A DNA stretch of 64,000 nucleotides from JANSWY01 sp965243755 (lineage in GTDB: Bacteria; Bacteroidota; Bacteroidia; Cytophagales; Cyclobacteriaceae). Positions 8,026 to 15,497 of the stretch are shown here, piece after piece. Every line of letters starts with the position of its first letter. The stretch's first letter is position 1. The DNA is taken from NCBI GenBank assembly GCA_965243755.1, contig CBDEVW010000006.1, forward strand, positions 806,001 to 870,000, written 5' to 3'. The notes under the pieces are model-generated. The model did not search any database. It was not told the DNA's origin and saw only the letters and a program-made list of their open reading frames with translations. The position numbers were made by a program, and so were the translations under genes.

Positions 8026-8338
8026 ATATTTTTTAACCATGGTTCAGACCGTAAAGTTGGAAGCTTGAAGTTTTCGATACTGTAGAGAACTCCAAGGCTG
8101 CATTTTTGAGACCGAAGACGGAAGACCGAAGACCGAAGTTTTTGAACCGCCCACGCTGAAACTTCAATGATTATAATGAGTACAGGAATTATAGTGCTGC
8201 TTCTTTGTCGCTGGACAGGATTGAGGGTTGGGCACGATATGACAGGATTTTTTAATTCTTTATATATCGTTGTTTATTGCTAATCCTGTACATTCTTCAC
8301 TCCTTTAATCATAGTTCAGACAGAAAAGTTGGAAGCTT
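8010..8338. repeat. Diverged direct duplication of a ~55-base unit
   Basis: 8010-8066 and 8282-8338 share the order AATCCTGTA...ATTnTT..., then GGTTCAGAC/AGTTCAGAC, then AAAGTTGGAAGCTT. This points to an old duplication inside the spacer. Confidence 0.6.
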
Positions 8339-8439
8339 TCATGCGTGCAACAAAATATAGCGCTGCTTTCAATTTCTAGTTATCAAATCTCTGGCAATTT
8401 AGAATCGTAAATTTGGCTATAATTTAGGACCTGTTCAGT

Positions 8440-8539
8440 AAGTAGCTACTTGTAGCTTTGTAAGTAGCTACTTATCTCTTCCTAAGTAGCTACTTATCTC
8501 GACTTAAGTAGCTACTTATAGCTCGGTAAGTAGCTACTT
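8440..8539. repeat. Five AAGTAGCTACTT palindromes at an exact 22-bp period
   Basis: The perfect 12-base palindrome AAGTAGCTACTT starts at 8440, 8462, 8484, 8506 and 8528, so the spacing is exactly 22 bases each time. The intervening 10 bases differ (gtagctttgt, atctcttcct, atctcgactt, atagctcggt). All copies of the palindrome are identical, whereas the spacers have only partial similarity. The array lies between two genes that converge on it (the TPR gene and tyrS). Confidence 0.9.
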
Positions 8540-8569
8540 GCAGAAAGCAGTACCCCAACCGCCAAAAAG

Positions 8570-8650
8570 CTAACAGCTAAATAGCCAACCGCTAAAAAGC
8601 TAACAGCCAAAAAAGCCAACCGCTAAAAAGCTAAATAGCCAAATAGCCAA
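8570..8650. repeat. GCCAAAAAGCTAACAGC array, copy 2 of the 2526-2714 family
   Basis: Repeated variants of CCGCTAAAAAGCTAACAGCC and AAATAGCCAAATAGCC abut the 3' end of tyrS. It is the reverse complement of the array near 2.6 kb. Confidence 0.8.
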
Positions 8651-9937
8651 TTACTCCACTACAATCAAATAATAATTCTTCTTACCTTTCTGCGCCAGCA
8701 GGTATTTGTCCTGTAGTAACTCAAAGTTAACTTCCTGCTCAGAGCTGTTGAGCTTGGCTTTGTTAATGCTCACACCACCGTTTTTGATCATTCTTCTGGC
8801 TTCCCCTTTCGAAGGGAAAATGATGCCATTGGTGACTTCAGACAATAAATCTGTGACGGTTCCGGCAGATTCCAGCTGACTCCTGTCGATCTGCGCCTGT
8901 GGTACACCTTCAAATACTGCCAGTAACGTATTTTCGTCAAGTGATGCCAAATCTTCGGTGGTAGATTTTCCGAAAAGTATCTGAGATGCTTTGATGGCTA
9001 TTTCCAAATCTTCCTTGCCATGCACCCTCTGGGTAATGTCCTCTGCAATTGCTTTTTGAAGGATTCTGTTATGTGGTGCTTCAGCATGTTGGGCTTCCAG
9101 GGCCTCTATTTCTTCCTGGTCCATTAAAGTGAAGATCCTAATGTAGTTAGAGGCGTCCTCATCAGACGCATTCAGCCAGTATTGGTAAAACTTGTAAGGG
9201 GAGGTCTTTTCTTTATCCAGCCAAACATTTCCACCTTCAGTCTTTCCAAATTTGGTACCGTCAGCTTTTTTAATCAACGGAGTGGTAAGGGCAAATGCTT
9301 CTCCCTGTCCTTTTCTTCTGATCAATTCGGTTCCGGTGACAATATTACCCCATTGGTCGGATCCTCCCAGTTGTAGTTTGCAGTTTTTGTTCTTCCACAA
9401 CCAATAGAAGTCATACCCCTGTACCAGTTGGTAGCTGAACTCCGTGAAACTCAACCCGGTCTCCATTCTCGACTTCACAGAATCCTTTGCCATCATGTAA
9501 TTGACCGTAATGTGCTTCCCAACATCCCTGATGAACTCAAGGAAATTGAAATTTTTGAACCAGTCGTAGTTGTTGACCACCTCTGCGGAGTTATCTCCAC
9601 AATCGAAATCCAGGAACCTTTCCAGTTGTTTCTGTACGCACTCCAGGTTATGCTGCAGGATGTCTTCAGAAAGCAGGTTTCGTTCGGCGGATTTTCCGGA
9701 GGGGTCACCCACCATACCTGTGGCACCCCCAACCAGGGCTACAGGCTTATGACCACATCGCTGGAAGTGTACCAACGTCATGATCTGAACCAATGAACCA
9801 ATGTGCAGTGAATCAGCCGTAGGATCAAACCCAATATAGGCACTCACAATTTCACCGCTGTTCAACAAATCCTTAGTACCGGGCATGATGTCGTGCACCA
9901 TCCCCCTCCATCTTAATTCTGCAACAAAGTCTTTCAT
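8651..9937 (-). CDS. tyrS: Tyrosyl-tRNA synthetase
   Basis: The enzyme charges tRNA-Tyr with tyrosine. I place the start at 9937 (MKDFVAELRWRGMVHDIMPG), which matches the usual beginning of the Bacteroidota enzyme; the frame extends 8 codons further upstream. Visible are the class I HIGH-type motif (HIGS, residues 45-48), the tyrosine pocket segment (QLGGSDQWGNI), the KMSKS-type loop (KFGKTEGGN, about 230) and a C-terminal S4 RNA-binding domain with GEARRMIKNGGVSINK. The length is normal. The gene ends directly next to a repeat array. Confidence 0.97.
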   Translation of the reverse strand: MKDFVAELRWRGMVHDIMPGTKDLLNSGEIVSAYIGFDPTADSLHIGSLVQIMTLVHFQRCGHKPVALVGGATGMVGDPSGKSAERNLLSEDILQHNLECVQKQLERFLDFDCGDNSAEVVNNYDWFKNFNFLEFIRDVGKHITVNYMMAKDSVKSRMETGLSFTEFSYQLVQGYDFYWLWKNKNCKLQLGGSDQWGNIVTGTELIRRKGQGEAFALTTPLIKKADGTKFGKTEGGNVWLDKEKTSPYKFYQYWLNASDEDASNYIRIFTLMDQEEIEALEAQHAEAPHNRILQKAIAEDITQRVHGKEDLEIAIKASQILFGKSTTEDLASLDENTLLAVFEGVPQAQIDRSQLESAGTVTDLLSEVTNGIIFPSKGEARRMIKNGGVSINKAKLNSSEQEVNFELLQDKYLLAQKGKKNYYLIVVE

Positions 9938-9975
9938 CGATTCCAAAAATTTGAGCTGCAAAAATGTGTCATTTA

Positions 9976-10021
9976 GTTTTTAGTTCCTAGTTCTTGGAGT
10001 TCTTAGTTCCTGGAGTTCTTG
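9976..10021. repeat. GAGTTCTTAGTTCC-type repeat, copy 2
   Basis: The phrase TAGTTCCTAGTTCTTGGAG is repeated with variation upstream of tyrS. It is the inverse of the repeat at 5531-5600. Confidence 0.6.
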
Positions 10022-10215
10022 ACACATAGCTTTTCGCGTGGTTTTTTTAGTAGTTTGATTTTTTCTTACGTGTTAGTCAATGGCTCGATCGCATGAAGAG
10101 ATAGTTATTGATTAAACCAACTTACATTATCTCATGAAGATCCACATTTCGTTAGTTCTCACTTGTCATTTAGCCAATTGCTATTTAAGTTGAAGTGGTA
10201 TTAATCCAATAGGGT

Positions 10216-12147
10216 ATGGGAGATTTGAATGTACGGCTGGTTTCCAGTCAGAAGCAACTCAACGAGTTTACACGGCATCTGCTCAAGGATGTACATGCGC
10301 TGGAACGTATGCTGGAAGAAAGGTGGTTCAATGAGGATCCTATCCATATTGGTGCCGAGCAGGAAATCTGCCTGGTGGACCATCATTTCAAACCTTCACC
10401 CAGCGCCATGCAGGTCCTGGATGTGGTGGGTTATGATCATTTCACCACGGAACTGGCCAAGTTTAACATAGAAGCCAACCTGGAACCTCATGTCCTGGGT
10501 GGAACCTGTTTCTCTGATATGCAACACCAGCTGGAGAATCACCTTTCCACGCTAAACACTGCACTGGAAGAAAAAGGACTCAAATACGTGCTAACAGGCA
10601 TCCTGCCAACGATCCGAAAGTTCGACATGGAACTGGATAACCTCACGCCACTCAAACGATACGATTCATTGATCAAAGCCATCAACAGGATGCGTGGTAA
10701 TTCACATGAATTGAGAATCAGTGGGATGGATGAGCTGAATATCCGGCAGGATAGTGCTATGCTGGAGTCATGCAATACTTCGTTTCAGGTACACTTGCAG
10801 GTAAGGCCTGATGAGTTTGTGCATAAATATAACCTGGCTCAGGTATTGGCGGCTCCTGTTTTAGCTATAGCTTGTAATTCTCCATTGTTATTTGGAAAAC
10901 GTTTATGGGCAGAGACCCGTGTGGCGCTGTTTCAGCAAAGTATTGATACAAGAAAAGCCGGGGAGCATATTCGTGACAGAAGTCCAAGGGTGTTTTTTGG
11001 TAATTGCTGGCTGGAAGGCTCCATCGTAGAAATGTACAAAGAGGACATTGCCCGTTTCCGTGCCATGATGATGACCGACTATGAACCCGACGTGCTAAAA
11101 ATGATGGACCAGGGAGTGACTCCAAGACTCAGAGCACTGATGATCCACAATAGCACAGTTTACCGTTGGAACCGGCCATGTTATGGTGTAAGCCCCAATG
11201 GAAAACCACATTTGCGCATCGAAAACAGGGTATTACCTGCAGGCCCAACGCCATTGGATGAAATGGCCAATGCAGCATTCTGGATTGGATTAATGAATGG
11301 TTTTGAAGACGAATTCAAAGACGTGACCGAGTTGATGGAATTTGATGAGGCCAGAGATAATTTCCTGTCGGCGGCCAGGGATGGTCTCAATACCGATTTC
11401 ACCTGGTTCAATGGACAGAAAGTAGATGTCTGTGAGCTCATCCGAAAAGAGCTGATCCCAATTGCCAGACAAGGACTGGAGAGGTCTGGAGTAGAACAGT
11501 CGGAAATAGGAAAGTACATGGATGTGATTGAAGCGCGCAACGAAAAACGACAAAATGGTACGCAATGGATCCTCAATTCACATCTGAAACTGGCCAAGCA
11601 AACCACAAGGGAAGAGATATCGGTGGCACTCACCAGTTCGATGATTCAAAATCAACGAAAGGGACTCCCTATTCACGAGTGGGAGTTGGCAAGTCTCAAG
11701 TCTATAGAGGGCTGGAATCCGCATTCACTTCTGGTGGAAGAGTTCATGACAACCGACGTGTTTACAGTGCACCCGGATGATATTCCAGAGTTTGTCGCGG
11801 ATATTCTGGATTGGAGAAACATCAAGTATGTTCCAATAGAAAACGATAAAGGAATATTGAAAGGATTGGTCACTTTTAAGATATTGCTGAATTACTTTAG
11901 CAAAAAAGCCAACAACAGTGGAAACAAGGATGTGACGGTCAAAGACATTATGATCACAGATCCGGTAACAATCCAGCCGGAAGCGTCCATTACCGAAGCA
12001 CTTCAGCTGATGAAGGCCAATAAAACCGATTGTCTACCGGTAGTAAAGAAGGGCAAGTTGGTCGGGTTGATCACTGAAGGAGACTTCTTAAGAATAACGG
12101 CAAGTTTGTTGAACAGAATTGATAAAAGCGAGTTGGTCAGTAAATAG
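10216..12147 (+). CDS. GCS2-family carboxylate-amine ligase fused to a CBS pair
   Basis: The 643-aa protein has a glutamate-cysteine ligase type 2 domain over about residues 25-470. HIGAEQEICLVD, FNIEANLEPHVLGG, SFQVHLQVRPDEF and LRIENRVLPAGPTPLDEMAN are the ATP/metal and substrate segments of that family. Two CBS domains follow (about 508-640: EEFMTTDVFTVHP and VKDIMITDPVTIQPEASITEAL). GCS2 enzymes join an amino group to a glutamate-type carboxylate using ATP. A CBS pair usually binds an adenosine nucleotide and acts as an energy switch. The next gene, an aspartoacylase-like amidohydrolase, starts on the base after this stop codon, suggesting coupled formation and cleavage of an amide. The actual substrate is unknown; classical glutathione synthesis is not implied. 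Confidence 0.88.
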   Translation: MGDLNVRLVSSQKQLNEFTRHLLKDVHALERMLEERWFNEDPIHIGAEQEICLVDHHFKPSPSAMQVLDVVGYDHFTTELAKFNIEANLEPHVLGGTCFSDMQHQLENHLSTLNTALEEKGLKYVLTGILPTIRKFDMELDNLTPLKRYDSLIKAINRMRGNSHELRISGMDELNIRQDSAMLESCNTSFQVHLQVRPDEFVHKYNLAQVLAAPVLAIACNSPLLFGKRLWAETRVALFQQSIDTRKAGEHIRDRSPRVFFGNCWLEGSIVEMYKEDIARFRAMMMTDYEPDVLKMMDQGVTPRLRALMIHNSTVYRWNRPCYGVSPNGKPHLRIENRVLPAGPTPLDEMANAAFWIGLMNGFEDEFKDVTELMEFDEARDNFLSAARDGLNTDFTWFNGQKVDVCELIRKELIPIARQGLERSGVEQSEIGKYMDVIEARNEKRQNGTQWILNSHLKLAKQTTREEISVALTSSMIQNQRKGLPIHEWELASLKSIEGWNPHSLLVEEFMTTDVFTVHPDDIPEFVADILDWRNIKYVPIENDKGILKGLVTFKILLNYFSKKANNSGNKDVTVKDIMITDPVTIQPEASITEALQLMKANKTDCLPVVKKGKLVGLITEGDFLRITASLLNRIDKSELVSK

Positions 12148-13068
12148 ATGGATAGAGTATTAGGTGTAGTAGAAGGCAATGAAAAAGGGCCGCTGGTAAT
12201 ATGTGTATGCGCACTTCATGGCAATGAGCAAATTGGCATACGCGCTTTTGAACGTGTTTGTGATGCAATCAATCGGGATAAGATTCCTTTCAAGGGAACA
12301 TTCGTGGGCCTCTTAGGAAACAGAGAGGCGGTAAAACTCAATAAAAGATTCATTGATGCTGACCTGAACAGAATTTGGGAAGAAGCATACATCGAATACC
12401 TGAGTGATAAACCCAAATCAACTTATACCCATGAAGACCGGGAGTTGCTGGAATTAAAAGAAGCCATAGAACAATTTGATGGTGATGAATATGATACCAA
12501 AATACTGGCGGATCTTCACGCTACTTCATCTGAAAATGGCAATTTTATCGTTGTACCACCAGGTATTTCTGATCACCCGGTAATCAAAGCATTACATTTA
12601 CCGGTAGTGGTGGACCTCATTCAATATTTAAATGGAACACTGCTGAGTTATGTCGGGAGTAGGGGTTTTATATCATTTGCATTTGAGGGTGGACTTATTG
12701 GGAGTGAGCAGGCCCTGAATTTGCACGTTTCCGGTCTTTGGGAAATACTTGACGCAGCAGGTTGTATTACACACAACGATCACATGAACGAAGATCATTA
12801 CGCCAATCAGCTAATGGACATTTCCCGGGAGTTACCATCAAAAGTGAAAGCTTTATACAGACATTGGGTTGATCCCTCAGATCAGTTTCGAATGAAACCT
12901 GGCTTTATCAACTTCCAGCGAATAGAGGAGGGGCAATTACTGGCGACTGACAAATCAGGAGAGATTTTGGCGCCATGTGATGGAATGATTTTTATGCCTC
13001 TTTATCAGGAATCTGGCAATGATGGATTCTTTATTGTAGAGGAAGTAAAATCGGATCTGAAGGTGTAA
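12148..13068 (+). CDS. Succinylglutamate desuccinylase/aspartoacylase family hydrolase
   Basis: The 306-aa protein belongs to the M14-like zinc amidohydrolases. The first zinc motif HGNE (His24, Glu27), the DLNRIW segment, and DLHAT with the third zinc ligand near residue 124 are all present. A C-terminal beta-rich domain includes GQLLATDKSGEILAPCDG. Family members remove an acyl group from an N-acyl amino acid. The start ATG touches the stop codon of the GCS2-CBS gene, so the two are almost certainly co-translated and functionally linked. No promoter lies between them. The acyl-amino acid cleaved cannot be read from the sequence. Confidence 0.88.
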   Translation: MDRVLGVVEGNEKGPLVICVCALHGNEQIGIRAFERVCDAINRDKIPFKGTFVGLLGNREAVKLNKRFIDADLNRIWEEAYIEYLSDKPKSTYTHEDRELLELKEAIEQFDGDEYDTKILADLHATSSENGNFIVVPPGISDHPVIKALHLPVVVDLIQYLNGTLLSYVGSRGFISFAFEGGLIGSEQALNLHVSGLWEILDAAGCITHNDHMNEDHYANQLMDISRELPSKVKALYRHWVDPSDQFRMKPGFINFQRIEEGQLLATDKSGEILAPCDGMIFMPLYQESGNDGFFIVEEVKSDLKV

Positions 13069-13156
13069 ATATTAAGAGGATTACTATTATTCAAAGGGGT
13101 AAACTATTATCTTGGATTTCACGTTATTATCATTCCATATTTAAAACTCAAGGAGC

Positions 13157-13705
13157 ATGAAGAAAGCGACGTTTGGTTCGGGCTGTTTTTGGTGTACAGA
13201 GGCAGTTTTTCAAAAGTTAGAGGGGGTGGAAAGCGTAATCTCAGGTTATGCTGGAGGGAAGATTAAAAATCCTACCTATCGCGAGATTTGTTCTGGCCTT
13301 ACAGGTCATGCTGAGGTCGTTCAGGTCATGTATGATGAAACGAAGATCAGTTATCAGGAATTGCTGGAAGTTTTTTGGAAGACACATGATCCCACTACCT
13401 TAAACAGGCAGGGAAATGATGTGGGTACGCAGTACAGATCTGTTATTTTCTATCACGATCAACAACAGAAGGAATTAGCAGAGACTTACAAGCAACATCT
13501 GGATGAATCTGGAATATTCCAGGACCCTATTGTAACTGAAATTTCGCCGTATACTGATTTTTATTCGGCAGAGGATTATCACCAGGATTATTTTAATAAC
13601 AATCAATCTCAACCCTATTGTGCGTTTGTCATCAAACCGAAGGTTGAGAAAGTAGAGCAGCTTTTTAAGGAGAAGCTAAAAAAGTCCAATAGAAAAAGTG
13701 CCTAG
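13157..13705 (+). CDS. msrA: Peptide-methionine (S)-S-oxide reductase
   Basis: The 182-aa protein has the GCFWC active site (catalytic Cys10) followed by the MsrA core segments VISGYAGG, THDPTTLNRQGNDVGTQYRS and YHQDYF. It repairs oxidised methionine in proteins using thioredoxin. No MsrB domain is fused and none is adjacent. Its last four bases overlap the end of the convergent DUF763 gene. Confidence 0.97.
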   Translation: MKKATFGSGCFWCTEAVFQKLEGVESVISGYAGGKIKNPTYREICSGLTGHAEVVQVMYDETKISYQELLEVFWKTHDPTTLNRQGNDVGTQYRSVIFYHDQQQKELAETYKQHLDESGIFQDPIVTEISPYTDFYSAEDYHQDYFNNNQSQPYCAFVIKPKVEKVEQLFKEKLKKSNRKSA

Positions 13706-14910
13706 TTGAACAGACTCAGCTGCTTTTTCTCAACGGGGGGCCTGGCAAAACCATTGACTGTCCGGCCTCCATATTGATACGACTCCCTTCTTTCCTTTTC
13801 AATTAAATCATTAAGGTTTCCTTTCGCAACAAAGTGCTTTTCCGCATTCAGAGCAGTTTCATGTAGTTTCCTCAGGGCTTTCACTTTGTCGGAGTGCCCA
13901 ATTTTTGCCTTCTCAATAGATTTTTTAAGCACACTAATGCTGTTGTCAAAGACCTTTGTTGGTACCGGGAAAGGATGACCATCTTTACCACCATGCGCAA
14001 ATGAAAACCTGGCAGGATCCTGAAATCTGCTCGGTGTACCATAGATGACTTCCGACACCAGGGTAAGTGATTGCAAGGTCCTTGGTCCCAATCCCTTTGT
14101 GAGTAAAAAAGACTCAAAATCTTCTATAGAAGTTTCCTGAGCTACTGAAAGTACGGCACCTAATCTTCTCAGGTCTACATCCTTTTGCCTCACATCATGG
14201 TGCGCGGGGAGTTTTATTTGAGACACCTCCTTTAAAACATGAATCGGCTTTTCACGGGAAAGAGAAAGGATGGCCTCTCTGGTACTATTGGCCTGTTGAT
14301 CTGTCAGGTTAATGATGGGGCCAACATTTTGTCCTACTATATCGGTGTGTGGAGCTTCAACGAAACTTTTGAAAGATTTGGAATGCCAATGGTACCTTCT
14401 TGCATAGCCATTTTGCTGGTTCATTCCCTGTTGCACTACACACCATTCCCCTTCATCCGTGACCACAAATGAATGTAAATAGATCTGATAACCATCCTGA
14501 ATGGTGTTATTATCGATTTTTGCGGTGAGCTTGCTGCTTCGGATCAGGTCATTTCCGTTCAAACCAATTTTCATGGAAAGGTCAGTGAGTTCCTGAGGTG
14601 TCTTTTTAGAATGTTTTCCGCGACCACCACAAAAGTAAATGCCCAACTCGTGGGCCCTCGGATTCATTGCAGATTTTAATGCACCCAGTACAGAAGTTGT
14701 GATGCCTGACGAATGCCAATCCATTCCCAATACACAGCCAAGGGACTGGAACCATGCGGGATCACTCAGGCGTTTCATCACTTCAGTTTTACCATATTCA
14801 ATAATGATCGCCTCCAGAATGGCCCCACCTAATGCACTCATTCGCTCTGCAAGCCACCTGGGAACTTTGCCTCCATGCAATGGCAAATCAGCATATCCTG
14901 ACTTCTTCAT
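13702..14910 (-). CDS. DUF763 domain protein
   Basis: The 402-aa protein matches the DUF763 family from its first residues: MKKSGYADLPLHGGKVPRWLAERM and GMDWHSSGITTSVLGALK, with GIYFCGGRGKHS, YLHSFVVTDEGEWCVVQQGM and a helix-hairpin-helix-like segment (LTKGLGPRTLQSLTL). The family is found mostly in archaea and extremophiles and scattered bacteria. A nucleic-acid role has been suspected but, as far as I know, not shown. The gene is convergent with msrA, overlapping by four bases, and has a 112-base gap to the divergent Rieske gene. Confidence 0.85.
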   Translation of the reverse strand: MKKSGYADLPLHGGKVPRWLAERMSALGGAILEAIIIEYGKTEVMKRLSDPAWFQSLGCVLGMDWHSSGITTSVLGALKSAMNPRAHELGIYFCGGRGKHSKKTPQELTDLSMKIGLNGNDLIRSSKLTAKIDNNTIQDGYQIYLHSFVVTDEGEWCVVQQGMNQQNGYARRYHWHSKSFKSFVEAPHTDIVGQNVGPIINLTDQQANSTREAILSLSREKPIHVLKEVSQIKLPAHHDVRQKDVDLRRLGAVLSVAQETSIEDFESFLLTKGLGPRTLQSLTLVSEVIYGTPSRFQDPARFSFAHGGKDGHPFPVPTKVFDNSISVLKKSIEKAKIGHSDKVKALRKLHETALNAEKHFVAKGNLNDLIEKERRESYQYGGRTVNGFARPPVEKKQLSLFN

Positions 14911-15022
14911 ATGCTAATATATTTAGTAAAAACTACATTAGTTAGTAAATTACTGTTTTTTATTGTAGTGAAGCAACCAAAGAACATGTAGAATGAGTTG
15001 AGGTAAAAAACCATTACGGAAT

Positions 15023-15439
15023 ATGACTCGAAAGGAATTTATTAAGGTAGCGTCTGCATCGGCACTGTTGACTACACTTGGGGTTACACTTGAGGGATGT
15101 TCGGAAGATGAGCCTACGGTAGTTGCTGGAGGAGGCTCTCCCATAGAAATTGACTTGAGCGTTGACCCATTTTCAATACTCAATACTGAAGGTGAATGGC
15201 TCCTGCATCCGTCTCGCAATGTCTTATTTATCAACGACAATGGAGAGATTCGGGCCTTCACAAGTGTTTGTACACATCAGGGGTGCTCCCGAAACTGGTC
15301 TTTCAGCAATGAGGAATTTATTTGCTCCTGCCACAGCTCCAGGTTCGATACTGATGGACATGTTGTAGGCGGCCCTGCAACCGGGAGTTTGTCAGAATTC
15401 ACTGTTACCAGAAATGGCAACATTCTCACGTTATCCTAG
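15023..15439 (+). CDS. Rieske [2Fe-2S] lipoprotein
   Basis: The 138-aa protein has an N-terminal export signal that begins with MTRKEF and ends in a lipobox-like LEGCSEDE. A Rieske domain follows, whose ligands are Cys83/His85 (CTHQGC) and Cys101/His104 (CSCH). Cys88 and Cys103 are placed to form the usual disulfide. A glycine-rich VVGGPATGSLSEF loop completes the fold. It should be a small envelope electron carrier. No cytochrome b partner is adjacent, so its redox partner is unknown. The TPR kinase gene starts 58 bases downstream. Confidence 0.9.
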   Translation: MTRKEFIKVASASALLTTLGVTLEGCSEDEPTVVAGGGSPIEIDLSVDPFSILNTEGEWLLHPSRNVLFINDNGEIRAFTSVCTHQGCSRNWSFSNEEFICSCHSSRFDTDGHVVGGPATGSLSEFTVTRNGNILTLS

Positions 15440-15497
15440 GCCAATCTTAACAGAGGTTGGATAGAATAAGTGACTATGATTCAGTATATTTATCACA

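Larger units (their letters stand above)
7922..8650. other. 729-base intergenic region of dispersed repeats
   Basis: No gene is seen. The region is a mosaic, in order: a GTTTTGAG array, an ATCCTGTCA block, a partly duplicated block (8010-8066 and 8282-8338), a GACCGAA tandem tract near 8110-8138, the 22-base-period palindrome array, and a GCCAAAAAGCT array that runs up to the tyrS stop codon. Confidence 0.8.

Noticed and set aside
8440..8539. Possible CRISPR array
   Set aside because: Repeat units of 12 bases with 10-base spacers are far too short for CRISPR, and there are no cas genes.
8440..8539. Plasmid-type iteron origin
   Set aside because: The 22-base period fits iterons, but no replication initiator gene lies near and the surroundings are chromosomal housekeeping genes; kept only as a repeat.
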